From a virus: DNA of 52,523 nt. Below the pieces are notes generated by a model, which worked only from the letters and a program-made list of their open reading frames with translations, made no database searches and was not told the DNA's origin. Shown here one piece after another: positions 1 through 6,334 of this stretch. How positions within the stretch are numbered: the first letter of the stretch is position 1; every line of letters starts with the position of its first letter. The position numbers and the translations under genes are program-made. The stretch spans positions 1 to 52,523 of IMG/VR virus record IMGVR_UViG_3300047560_002701; one strand, written 5' to 3'.

Positions 1-150
1 TCCTTATGGCACGATAAAATTTACAATCTTGATTTTTGGATGCGGATTTATGAATTCTTTGACGATTGGGATAATTGGAATCAAATCCAATATACACTTT
101 ATTGTTTATGGTATTTCTGGCACTATAGATGGTATAAATATTCATGCTGA
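1..150 (+). CDS. Hypothetical protein, 3' part only
   Basis: The reading frame is open from the first base and ends at TGA 148-150, giving the last 49 residues of a protein that starts outside the window. The visible part is unusually rich in aromatic residues (many Trp, Tyr and Phe) and has several Asp in a DDWDNW stretch. I do not recognise it. It is followed by a terminator, so it is probably the last gene of the preceding operon. Confidence 0.5.
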   Translation, partial: SLWHDKIYNLDFWMRIYEFFDDWDNWNQIQYTLYCLWYFWHYRWYKYSC

Positions 151-170
151 TACTCCGTTATAGTATTAGA

Positions 171-207
171 GTCTGTGGGAACGCCAATTCCGTGACAGAC
201 TTTTTTA
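171..207 (+). terminator. Rho-independent terminator
   Basis: GTCTGT (171-176) pairs with ACAGAC (195-200), and an inner GGAA (178-181) pairs with TTCC (188-191). A run of six T follows at 201-206. It separates the partial upstream gene from the next transcription unit, whose promoter begins immediately after it. Confidence 0.8.
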
Positions 208-236
208 TTGACTTATTTTACTATTTATGTTATAAT
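208..236 (+). promoter_or_regulatory. Sigma70-type promoter with extended -10
   Basis: TTGACT (208-213), a 17-bp spacer and TATAAT (231-236), with TG at 228-229 forming an extended -10. The expected start of transcription is near 243, 33 bases before the ATG at 276. It is the first of five very similar promoters in the left 8.1 kb, all near the host consensus. Confidence 0.85.
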
Positions 237-275
237 TTATGAAAATTACTTACTATAGAGGACTATGGGATTAAT

Positions 276-428
276 ATGAAACATCTATATGATTTCTTCA
301 GATCAGTATTTCATAACGTAGTAATTCACCCCATTCTCCCATTTCTACCTAGAAAGTGGGCAAAATGGTTACATGAAAAGAATGGTAAATGGGCTTATCC
401 TGATGGACCTTTTAGTGGACTAGATTAA
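276..428 (+). CDS. Small hypothetical protein (50 aa)
   Basis: ATG 276 to TAA 426-428. It is the first gene after the promoter at 208-236 and the next gene begins one base after its stop. The protein has a hydrophobic and aromatic N-terminal half (HPILPFLPRKWAKWL) and a C-terminal KWAYPDGPFSG segment. A purine-rich GAGGAC lies about 13 bases upstream, a rather distant ribosome site. No function is recognised. The start, stop and tight packing with neighbours support it as a real small gene. Confidence 0.6.
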   Translation: MKHLYDFFRSVFHNVVIHPILPFLPRKWAKWLHEKNGKWAYPDGPFSGLD

Positions 429-429
429 T

Positions 430-696
430 ATGTCACATGAACAAGACAAACTAAAACATTCTAAACGCAGACATAATACCGATTCAGTTATTCAAAAAAG
501 AAGAAAACTTCTTAAAGAATATAATATGGATCAGAATAATAGTGTTTATATCAGACAATATCACAGACTATCTAAAATGAATGGTATCAACTGTGGTAAT
601 CCTGGTTGTATGTTGTGTATTAACCCTAGAAAGTATGGTGAAAAGACCATTCAAGAATTAAGTTTTGAACAAACAGAAAAATGGAGTGAAGAATGA
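430..696 (+). CDS. Conserved small phage protein with Cys cluster
   Basis: This is an 88-residue protein whose N-terminal third is highly basic (HSKRRHNTDSVIQKRRKLL). A C-x4-C-x2-C cluster (CGNPGCMLC, about residues 55-63) is followed by INPRKYG. I remember a similar CGNP..C..C...RK pattern in small uncharacterised phage and bacterial proteins, so it is probably a metal-binding conserved hypothetical, perhaps DNA- or RNA-binding. It lies one base after the preceding stop and overlaps the next gene by ATGA, which suggests translational coupling. Confidence 0.7.
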   Translation: MSHEQDKLKHSKRRHNTDSVIQKRRKLLKEYNMDQNNSVYIRQYHRLSKMNGINCGNPGCMLCINPRKYGEKTIQELSFEQTEKWSEE

Positions 697-1220
697 TTGA
701 ATTAAATCAAAAGGTTTGGAATGAGTTGGTATTTGATTTTGGTAAAAGGTTGGGTCAAGGTCGAACTATTGATCAATCATTGCAATGTTTTCTTGAAGAT
801 TATTGGACAGAACTAGATAATATGGCAAGTCAAGCTTCTGTTGCAAAGTATAAACCTGATTATGAACCAGAGAAGGATTTTGTAACCAAGAAGTACCTAG
901 AAGAAAAGAATAATATTCTTTGGAATTATGTTTATAATCTGAATAGAGAAATTGGTGAGTTAAGGAAGAAAGTTAACCTTATAGACAATATGAAGGTTAA
1001 TGGTCCAACACCAAAGTATCCCAATAATATTCCTCCGACACATGAGTATCCACTGGATTGGTATAAGATTACTGCACATTCAAATGCACAAGATAATCAA
1101 CCAATTAAAGGTTTGACTCCAGGACGGGTTGCAACCACTGGTTATATGCAAGTAACTGATGCACAGTATACCCCAGAACAAATTGAAGAATGGTCTAAAG
1201 TTAGATTTACTCCGAAATGA
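693..1220 (+). CDS. Hypothetical protein (175 aa)
   Basis: It starts in an ATGA overlap with the previous gene and ends in another ATGA overlap with the next, so it sits inside a translationally coupled chain. The first 110 residues look mostly helical, with Trp-rich segments and a short charged coiled-coil-like stretch (YNLNREIGELRKKVNL). The C-terminal part is Pro-rich and probably extended. No catalytic motif is visible and I do not recognise the family. Confidence 0.65.
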   Translation: MIELNQKVWNELVFDFGKRLGQGRTIDQSLQCFLEDYWTELDNMASQASVAKYKPDYEPEKDFVTKKYLEEKNNILWNYVYNLNREIGELRKKVNLIDNMKVNGPTPKYPNNIPPTHEYPLDWYKITAHSNAQDNQPIKGLTPGRVATTGYMQVTDAQYTPEQIEEWSKVRFTPK

Positions 1221-1402
1221 TAAGTAAAGAGGTGGTGTCTGAGTTATATTCCAAAGCATATTCGGATATATTAGAACCATATCGTGTGTTTAAAAATGGT
1301 ACACCATATTTTGATTATCTTGTTACAGATCAAATTGAAAGTAAAATACGATATCGTTTTGCAGAATTGTTAGAGGAATATATAAGAAATAAAGAGGATT
1401 GA
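1217..1402 (+). CDS. Hypothetical protein (61 aa)
   Basis: ATG 1217 overlaps the preceding stop by four bases (ATGA), and the gene ends one base before the next ATG at 1404. The product is a small, acidic, probably helical protein (SELYSKAYSDILEPYRVF, ending in LLEEYIRNKED). No known family is recognised. Its support comes from the coupled gene packing and the absence of any competing frame. Confidence 0.6.
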   Translation: MISKEVVSELYSKAYSDILEPYRVFKNGTPYFDYLVTDQIESKIRYRFAELLEEYIRNKED

Positions 1403-1403
1403 T

Positions 1404-1628
1404 ATGAATTTGTTCAAGTATATATCTGCAAGAAGCAGACTTGTGGAGATTAATAAGACGGTCGAGGCCATGGGTGGTGAAGAAGCACCATCAATGTTGT
1501 TAGCTCAACAGGAGATGACCTCAGACGAAGTAACTTATTTCTTTTACAAGACCATATCAGATATCATATATACTCTTTTATTCTTGATAATTTTGATTGG
1601 TGGTTATGGAGTAACAGATGCCATTTGA
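1404..1628 (+). CDS. Small single-pass membrane protein
   Basis: A 74-residue protein with a soluble N-terminal part and one strong hydrophobic segment near the C terminus (about residues 50-70, IIYTLLFLIILIGGYGV). That suggests a tail-anchored or single-pass inner-membrane protein. There is no signal peptide. It overlaps the next gene by 11 bases. It could act on the host membrane, but nothing in the sequence says how. Confidence 0.6.
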   Translation: MNLFKYISARSRLVEINKTVEAMGGEEAPSMLLAQQEMTSDEVTYFFYKTISDIIYTLLFLIILIGGYGVTDAI

Positions 1629-2013
1629 TAATGAAACTAAACGCGAATGTCCACATTGCGGTAAAGAAATTGGTGGAGGTAGAGGTAACCTTAAAACTCA
1701 CATAAACAAATGCAAAACCAAACTTGGTATTGTAGATGAACCTGAAACCCTTAATGTAATTGAAGGAGATAATATGTCACTTTTTGTTGAAGTAAATTCT
1801 GTTGATAAACAATGTCAAGTTATTATTAATTTGGATCATGTATTCGAAATCACCCCACTTGTAGCTGGTGGTTGTATTCTGATGTTTAATGATGGTGCAG
1901 GTAAGTATGATATGAAGGTATCAGATTCTTATGAATTGTTCCGTCAGTTTGCTATGCAGACTGTATCATCTGAAGACATTCAAAAGAAGATTGAATCTAT
2001 TAAGAAGTCGTAA
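1618..2013 (+). CDS. C2H2 zinc-finger protein with a second start inside
   Basis: The 131-residue product begins with a C2H2-like finger (CPHCG, then H and C in THINKCK, about residues 11-33). A linker leads to a second domain starting at Met53 (MSLFVEVN...). An excellent Shine-Dalgarno, AAGGAGAT at 1763-1770, lies four bases before the in-frame ATG 1774, so a second 79-residue protein lacking the finger is probably made from the same gene. The second domain looks like a small mixed beta fold (QVIINLDHVFEI, GGCILMF) and is not recognised. The gene closes the small-gene operon, just before the promoter at 2017. Confidence 0.7.
   Translation: MPFDNETKRECPHCGKEIGGGRGNLKTHINKCKTKLGIVDEPETLNVIEGDNMSLFVEVNSVDKQCQVIINLDHVFEITPLVAGGCILMFNDGAGKYDMKVSDSYELFRQFAMQTVSSEDIQKKIESIKKS
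1763..1776 (+). promoter_or_regulatory. Internal ribosome binding site and start codon
   Basis: AAGGAGAT (1763-1770) and ATG (1774-1776) lie in frame within the zinc-finger gene. This is a far better ribosome site than the one for the upstream start at 1618. It is expected to give a separate C-terminal product of 79 residues. Confidence 0.65.
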
Positions 2014-2016
2014 TGG

Positions 2017-2046
2017 TTGACTTCTAATTGTCTTTTGTGATATACT
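2017..2046 (+). promoter_or_regulatory. Sigma70-type promoter, probably leaderless
   Basis: TTGACT (2017-2022), an 18-bp spacer and TATACT (2041-2046), with TGA before the -10 as an extended element. The -10 ends only seven bases before the ATG at 2054, so the transcript should begin at or within a base or two of the start codon. Confidence 0.75.
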
Positions 2047-2053
2047 ATACATT

Positions 2054-2608
2054 ATGAATATTTTTTATCTTGACAAAGATGTTAGTCGTTGTGCCGAAAT
2101 GCATAACGACAAGCATTGTATTAAAATGATTCTTGAATATGCTCAACTTCTTTCTACTTCTCATAGGGTCATCGACGGTACTTTGTCTGTTGAATTATCT
2201 AATAACGGACGTAAACGAAAGGTCTTTCGGTTACCTGATGGTAGGGATAATGTTCTGTATTCTGCTACTCACATCAACCACCCTTCGGCTATTTGGGTAA
2301 GACAATCTCTTGATAATTATTTTTGGTTGTTTGACTTGTGGATCGAACTCATGAAGGAATACACTTATCGTTATGGCAAAAATCATAAGTGTGAATTTCT
2401 TATTGATACACTATCATTTGCACCTGATAATATTTCTAGTGGTCTATTCACTGAACCAACACCAGCTATGCCTGATGATATAAAAGTACCAGGTGACTCT
2501 ATTGCATCTTACAGAAATTACTATATAAAGAATAAGACACATCTGGCTTCATGGTCAGGTAAAGTAAATTCACGTCCAATTCCACAGTGGTATCAAAATG
2601 CAGGATAA
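2054..2608 (+). CDS. Conserved T4-like phage protein (MNIFYLD family)
   Basis: A 184-residue protein that I remember as a common conserved hypothetical of marine T4-like phages. Its pattern is MNIFYLD, then a DKH..KM motif (residues about 19-25), AQLLSTSHR, NHPSAIWVRQS, EYTYRYGK, a PAMPDD segment and YRNYY near the end. The conserved His and Asp residues suggest metal binding or catalysis, but I know of no proven function. The start is fixed by the conserved N terminus, although no Shine-Dalgarno is present. It overlaps the next gene by 11 bases. Confidence 0.75.
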   Translation: MNIFYLDKDVSRCAEMHNDKHCIKMILEYAQLLSTSHRVIDGTLSVELSNNGRKRKVFRLPDGRDNVLYSATHINHPSAIWVRQSLDNYFWLFDLWIELMKEYTYRYGKNHKCEFLIDTLSFAPDNISSGLFTEPTPAMPDDIKVPGDSIASYRNYYIKNKTHLASWSGKVNSRPIPQWYQNAG

Positions 2609-3185
2609 TTTAGATGAATACTATTACTTCTCTACACCTATCTTTAGAGAAGAGAATTTAGACTTTTTGGAAGATTTAAATAATCTTTGTGATGAAAAAT
2701 TGTCTGAATGCCAAGACGATGAAATCTGTAATCATGTCCTTCTTGAACCAGACTCAAGGTTGGATGGATTTTGCACACACTTAAATCAGACTGGTTGGGA
2801 TCTGTTAGTACTCCAGGGTTATGACCTTGACAATTTTGAGACCTATACTGGTGATTTATGGTTACATGAACACAAGAAGAATTCATATGTGGATACTCAT
2901 TCACATGGTTTTGGCGCACAGATATCCGGTTTCTATGTATTAAATTGTGGGGATGATTCACCTAAGATGGTTATTCATGATCCTAGACCAACTAAGGTAC
3001 ATTCACAACCACCAGAAAAAGATTGTTGTGACTTGACATATGCATCAACAAAGGTCAATTTTACTTTGAGTAAAGGACATATGTTCTTTATGAATTCTTG
3101 GTTGCAACATTCATTTAATATGAATTTTTCTGATACAAGTCTAAGATTCATACACTTTAACTTATACCTACAACCAAAGTCGTAA
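2598..3185 (+). CDS. 2OG-Fe(II) oxygenase family protein (1 of 4)
   Basis: A 195-residue protein resembling the phage group of putative 2-oxoglutarate/Fe(II) dioxygenases (TIGR02466-like). It has a His-x-His pair (H101, H103) in DTHSHG followed by SGFYVLN, and a distal His171 in SWLQHSF near the C terminus. Such enzymes use iron, oxygen and 2-oxoglutarate to hydroxylate substrates; the substrate here is unknown. It overlaps the preceding gene and is followed within four bases by the FmdB-like gene. Confidence 0.7.
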   Translation: MQDNLDEYYYFSTPIFREENLDFLEDLNNLCDEKLSECQDDEICNHVLLEPDSRLDGFCTHLNQTGWDLLVLQGYDLDNFETYTGDLWLHEHKKNSYVDTHSHGFGAQISGFYVLNCGDDSPKMVIHDPRPTKVHSQPPEKDCCDLTYASTKVNFTLSKGHMFFMNSWLQHSFNMNFSDTSLRFIHFNLYLQPKS

Positions 3186-3189
3186 AAAT

Positions 3190-3471
3190 ATGCCAACTTA
3201 TCAATTCTTAAATAAAGAAACAAATGAGGTTGAAGAATATCTCATGTCTTATACCAAACTTGAGGAGTTTAAGGAACAAAATCCTCATTTGGAACGATAC
3301 TTTACACCAGAAAATCTACCAGTTTTCGGTGATGGTATGCGTATGAATGTTCCTGGTATTAGTGGAGGCGATCCTGCGTTTGAGCATGGTGTTATTGAAA
3401 GGATTAAACAAACTGTTCCGGGTAACAACCTAGGCAACACCCACAAAACAAGAGGTTCAAAGTGGGTATAA
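3190..3471 (+). CDS. FmdB-like small protein without zinc cysteines
   Basis: This 93-residue protein begins MPTYQF and contains EEYLMSYTKLEEFKEQNPHLE, which resembles FmdB-family regulatory proteins annotated in marine T4-like phages. The CxxC pairs of cellular FmdB zinc ribbons are absent, so it would be a degenerate form. It may still bind DNA or act in transcription, but this is inference. It lies between an oxygenase and phoH in the same orientation. Confidence 0.6.
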   Translation: MPTYQFLNKETNEVEEYLMSYTKLEEFKEQNPHLERYFTPENLPVFGDGMRMNVPGISGGDPAFEHGVIERIKQTVPGNNLGNTHKTRGSKWV

Positions 3472-3492
3472 TAACAACCATAAAGGAACAAT

Positions 3493-4194
3493 ATGGCAAC
3501 AAAGAAAAGGACCGCGGCCGAAGAAGCACAAAAACAACACTTTTCAATTAGAAACATACAACCATTAACAGAGAATCAAGAGAGAGCGTTTCAAGCATAT
3601 TTTAACGGTAAACACATAGCCTTAACTGGTTCAGCAGGAACTGGTAAATCATTTCTTGCAATGTATTTGGCATTAAAGGAAATTATTAAAGAAAATGGTC
3701 AAGGTTATAATAGGTTAATTATCGTAAGGTCGGCAGTTCCGACAAGAGACTTGGGTTTTGTGCCTGGTACACTAGAAGAAAAGTCTAAGATATATCAAGA
3801 TCCTTATAAAAATATAGCTAATGAATTAATTGGGAGAGGCGATGCGTGGCATTTTCTTATTAACAAAGAGATTATCGAATTTCAGACAACTTCTTTCTTA
3901 CGTGGTCTTACTTTCAATGATTGTATCATTATCTTTGATGAGTTTCAGTCTGCTACATTTCATGAAATAGATACTGTACTAACTCGTATAGGTGAGAATT
4001 GCAGATTCATTCTTTGCGGTGACTTTAACCAGAATGATTTGAGTATTAAGAGAGAGAAATCTGGATTTGAAACTGCTTTAAATATATTGAAAAATATGGA
4101 AGATGTTGAAGAAATCAGATTTACTATATCTGATGTTGTTAGGTCTGGTTTCGTTAAAAATTATTTACATGAAAAAGAGAGACAAGGATTATAA
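3493..4194 (+). CDS. phoH: PhoH-like P-loop ATPase
   Basis: A 233-residue PhoH-like protein. Walker A is GSAGTGKS at residues 46-53 and Walker B is IIIFDE ending at residue 150, followed by the conserved FQ and the RSAVPTRDLGFVPG, CGDFNQND and SDVVRSG motifs. PhoH-like proteins are single-domain ATPases related to helicases and are among the commonest marker genes of marine phages. Their role in infection is not settled. A good ribosome site (AAGGAAC) precedes ATG 3493. Confidence 0.93.
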   Translation: MATKKRTAAEEAQKQHFSIRNIQPLTENQERAFQAYFNGKHIALTGSAGTGKSFLAMYLALKEIIKENGQGYNRLIIVRSAVPTRDLGFVPGTLEEKSKIYQDPYKNIANELIGRGDAWHFLINKEIIEFQTTSFLRGLTFNDCIIIFDEFQSATFHEIDTVLTRIGENCRFILCGDFNQNDLSIKREKSGFETALNILKNMEDVEEIRFTISDVVRSGFVKNYLHEKERQGL

Positions 4195-4195
4195 T

Positions 4196-4378
4196 ATGGA
4201 AGAAAAAATGATTAATTTGGAGATTCCGATCTCTGAATTGAATAGACTTTTTGCTGTGCTGGCTGAACAGAAGTCAGTTTATGAACAAAAATACACACAT
4301 GTTAATTCTTTGATTACATTACTTCAAAAACAATCTGTTGCTCAGATTAGTGATATTGCAAACGGCGAAAATGTTTAA
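4196..4378 (+). CDS. Small hypothetical protein (60 aa)
   Basis: I take ATG 4196 as the start because AAGGA lies eight bases upstream and the frame further upstream overlaps phoH. The product is a small amphipathic, probably helical protein (NLEIPISELNRLFAVLAEQKSVYEQK) that may form a coiled coil. No family is recognised. It begins two bases after the phoH stop and overlaps the exonuclease gene by eight bases. Confidence 0.6.
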   Translation: MEEKMINLEIPISELNRLFAVLAEQKSVYEQKYTHVNSLITLLQKQSVAQISDIANGENV

Positions 4379-5045
4379 TTATTGTCCTCCTATGATTTTG
4401 CCTGACCTGGTGTCTGAAACCAGGTCAGATGGCAGCAGAGTCTATGTCACACCTGAAGGAGAAAGTTTCTCCTCCGTCACCACCGTGGTAGGACACCACA
4501 AGAAAAAAGTGATCGCAGAGTGGAGAAACAAGGTAGGTCACGAAACTGCCAACAAAATCTCAGCACAATCATCTAAACGCGGTACAGGGGTGCATACACT
4601 TTGTGAACGGTATTTAATGAATGAGAAGACCATTGGAAAGGGTGTCATGCCGGATGCCCTTGAAATGTTTAGGTCTATTCAACCACATCTCAACAAGATC
4701 AATAATATTCACTACCTTGAACAGGCATTATGGTCCAAACAATTACAATTAGCTGGAAGAGTGGATTGTATTGCAGAATATGAAGGTCTTCTGTCTATTA
4801 TCGACTTCAAAACTTCTAGAAAAATTAAAACACTAGAACAAATTACAGATTATTTCTGGCAAACTACAGCCTATGCCTTAATGTATGAAGAACTGGTAGG
4901 TCAACCGATTGATAATCTAGTTATTATCATGGCTGTAGAACACGAACAACCGTTAATCTTTCAACAAAAAACGGAAAAACATATTGAAGGTTTGGTAAAA
5001 GTAATACATGACTACAGAACAGAGACTAACAGAGTTCAAAGATAG
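4371..5045 (+). CDS. PD-(D/E)XK exonuclease, MGME1/RecB-like
   Basis: I choose ATG 4371 (224 aa), which overlaps the preceding stop; the frame is open further upstream but without a good start. The protein shows the order of a RecB/MGME1-type nuclease: RGTGVH (GxxxH motif), then LAGRVDCIAEY with the active-site Asp, then LSIIDFKTSRK (the D...D/ExK motif), and a QTTAYALMYEE helix. This family of single-strand DNA exonucleases is frequent in marine T4-like phages and is thought to act in recombination or DNA repair. The final 38 bases overlap the next gene. Confidence 0.8.
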   Translation: MFNYCPPMILPDLVSETRSDGSRVYVTPEGESFSSVTTVVGHHKKKVIAEWRNKVGHETANKISAQSSKRGTGVHTLCERYLMNEKTIGKGVMPDALEMFRSIQPHLNKINNIHYLEQALWSKQLQLAGRVDCIAEYEGLLSIIDFKTSRKIKTLEQITDYFWQTTAYALMYEELVGQPIDNLVIIMAVEHEQPLIFQQKTEKHIEGLVKVIHDYRTETNRVQR

Positions 5046-5190
5046 AATTGAAATCTGTAGAAAATGTGAACATTTAAATACAGTTCTTGTTCAATGTAAA
5101 GTATGTGGATGTTTTCTCCACGCAAAAGCAAGAATGGAAGGTCAAGACTGTCCCAAAGGAAAATGGGTCTTGACAAAAGGAGAGGAATGA
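5008..5190 (+). CDS. Zinc-ribbon protein (DUF6171-like)
   Basis: A 60-residue protein with cysteines ordered as C-x2-C (CRKC), C-x2-C-x-C (CKVCGC) and a final CPKGKW. This matches the small zinc-ribbon proteins of T4-like phages that I remember as DUF6171. The role is unknown; a nucleic-acid or protein-binding zinc module is likely. Its 3' end contains the -35 box of the tmRNA promoter, so the two functions share DNA. Confidence 0.7.
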   Translation: MTTEQRLTEFKDRIEICRKCEHLNTVLVQCKVCGCFLHAKARMEGQDCPKGKWVLTKGEE

Positions 5191-5198
5191 TATATAAT
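5170..5198 (+). promoter_or_regulatory. Consensus sigma70 promoter of the tmRNA
   Basis: TTGACA (5170-5175), a 17-bp spacer and TATAAT (5193-5198), both perfect consensus boxes. The expected start near 5205 lies just upstream of the acceptor piece of the tmRNA. The promoter lies largely inside the 3' end of the zinc-ribbon gene. Confidence 0.85.
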
Positions 5199-5267
5199 AC
5201 AAGGATTCGTTGATGTTGACAAAATAGGTCACCTTGGACGGGAGTTCGACTCTCCCCACCTCCACCA

Positions 5268-5341
5268 AAAGCACATTGGGCACCCTGGTTAACGATAACA
5301 CCTGAACCCAATCTTAATCATTGTAACAGTGTGCTTCTGAT
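5268..5341 (+). other. Intervening segment of the pre-tmRNA
   Basis: This stretch between the two tmRNA pieces should be removed on maturation. AAGCACA (5269-5275) pairs with TGTGCTT (5330-5336), and TTGGG (5276-5280) pairs with CCCAA (5307-5311). These helices continue the acceptor stem and hold the two halves together, as in known permuted tmRNA precursors. Confidence 0.75.
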
Positions 5342-5450
5342 GGGGGTGTATTGGTTTTCGACAGGGGATAGTAAAGGTCAACGGAGAATCGGCAAAGCTA
5401 AAGTCGTTAGGATTGGGAGTTCCCGGTCAAAGAGGCAAATTAAATTAAAC

Positions 5451-5489
5451 GCAAACGATGACGTTTATTCTTACGCACTAGCTGCTTAA
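5451..5489 (+). other. tmRNA tag reading frame
   Basis: GCA AAC GAT GAC GTT TAT TCT TAC GCA CTA GCT GCT TAA encodes ANDDVYSYALAA and a stop. The resume codon is GCA, and the preceding bases end in TAAAC as in many tmRNAs. The C-terminal ALAA matches the degron read by ClpXP-type proteases. The AND start resembles proteobacterial tags more than cyanobacterial ANN-type tags. Confidence 0.9.
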
Positions 5490-5543
5490 GCGGGGTTTGG
5501 GGGTTCCTTGTCAAATAATACCCCCTCTAATTTTGAGGGTGAC

Positions 5544-6161
5544 ATGAGTTTTTCTGAAGATGGTTTTGAAGTAGTAAGATCCTTCATAAATCCACAAACA
5601 ATGAATCTATTGAAGCACGAATATCATACACTACTGGACTTATTGTTTGAAAATCAAACATATAGTGAACAATCTATCAAGTTTCCAACAGGAGAAGTAC
5701 TGACCTGTTTCAATTGGTATTCTCCAGTATTCACTGAATCTCTGTCCAAGTTATTGCAAAATAAAGTAGAAGAAATTGTAGAAAAGAAATTAGTTCCAAC
5801 ATACAGTATGGTGAGAACCTATAAAACTGGAGATGAATTATATAAACACAGAGACAGGCCGAGTTGTCAATACTCTGTTACTATGCCAATATTGACATCT
5901 ATTAATTGGCCTATATACATAACTGATAGAAAAAATGTTAACAGAAAAGTATACCTAAACGAAGGTGATATGCTTGTTTATGATGGTTTTCTGGAACATT
6001 GGAGAGAAAAATATGAAGGTGAAAAACACACACAATGCTTCCTACATTGGGTTGACGTTAATGGAAAATATAAATACCTAAAATATGACGGAAGAGCCAA
6101 TTTAGCTCTACCAATGGTGAAAATAACAGAAGAAAATGAAGCTTTCTTCAACAAACACTAA
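5544..6161 (+). CDS. 2OG-Fe(II) oxygenase family protein (2 of 4)
   Basis: I choose ATG 5544 (205 aa). A TTG at 5508 would extend the frame but lies within the probable 3' region of the tmRNA. A GAGGGTG ribosome site precedes ATG 5544. The iron-binding HxD is H102-R-D104 (KHRDRPSCQYSVTMP), followed by a strand-rich core and a distal His152 with Arg154 in FLEHWREKYEG. These features fit the 2-oxoglutarate/Fe(II) dioxygenase fold. The substrate is unknown. The ribosome site can pair with CCCTC at 5523-5527, so translation may depend on the structure at the end of the tmRNA. Confidence 0.75.
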   Translation: MSFSEDGFEVVRSFINPQTMNLLKHEYHTLLDLLFENQTYSEQSIKFPTGEVLTCFNWYSPVFTESLSKLLQNKVEEIVEKKLVPTYSMVRTYKTGDELYKHRDRPSCQYSVTMPILTSINWPIYITDRKNVNRKVYLNEGDMLVYDGFLEHWREKYEGEKHTQCFLHWVDVNGKYKYLKYDGRANLALPMVKITEENEAFFNKH

Positions 6162-6282
6162 TCAGCAGGTAACAAATCACATTAGATTATGCAATTTTGA
6201 TTCAAACGGGATCTTACAAATCCCATTCCTAAAACACTCCAAAATATAAAAAGCGAAAAAGTCTATTCGTAACTGGAGACCA

Positions 6283-6325
6283 AGAGGCTTCAGGGATTGA
6301 TCCCTTTGCCTCGTAATCGAGAGGT
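6283..6325 (+). promoter_or_regulatory. Structured leader of the RlpA-like gene, possible switch
   Basis: GAGGC (6284-6288) pairs with GCCTC (6308-6312) around an inner hairpin AGGGA/TCCCT (6292-6296 and 6301-6305, loop TTGA). The same CCTC (6309-6312) can instead pair with GAGG (6321-6324), the ribosome site of ATG 6335. The AGAGG upstream and the AGAGG of the ribosome site therefore compete for one CCTC. A further small hairpin, GGGAT/ATCCC, lies at 6208-6224. The gene-free stretch 6162-6334 holds nothing else I can identify. Confidence 0.45.
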
Positions 6326-6334
6326 AAGAAAACG

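Larger units (their letters stand above)
5205..5525 (+). ncRNA. ssrA: Circularly permuted (two-piece) tmRNA
   Basis: The 3' tRNA-like half comes first. The T arm has stem GGGAG (5240-5244), loop TTCGACT and CTCCC (5252-5256). It is followed by acceptor strand CACCTCC (5257-5263), A and CCA (5265-5267). After an intervening segment, the 5' half begins with GGGGGTG (5342-5348), which pairs fully with CACCTCC and has G-U as the third pair, the alanyl-tRNA synthetase identity element. TATTGGTTTTCGACAGGGG then matches the tmRNA D region. A pseudoknot-like stretch leads to a tag frame at 5451-5489. tmRNA with SmpB rescues stalled ribosomes and marks the unfinished protein for proteolysis. The 3' boundary is uncertain. 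Confidence 0.92.

Noticed and set aside
133-140. TATAAATA as a late promoter (also at 6069-6076 and 39937-39944)
   Set aside because: These copies lie inside coding sequence and encode Tyr-Lys-Tyr type codons; in an AT-rich genome they are expected by chance.
5508-5543. TTG start extending the oxygenase frame upstream to 5508
   Set aside because: The extra 12 codons lie in the probable 3' part of the tmRNA, and ATG 5544 has a ribosome site and a natural protein start.
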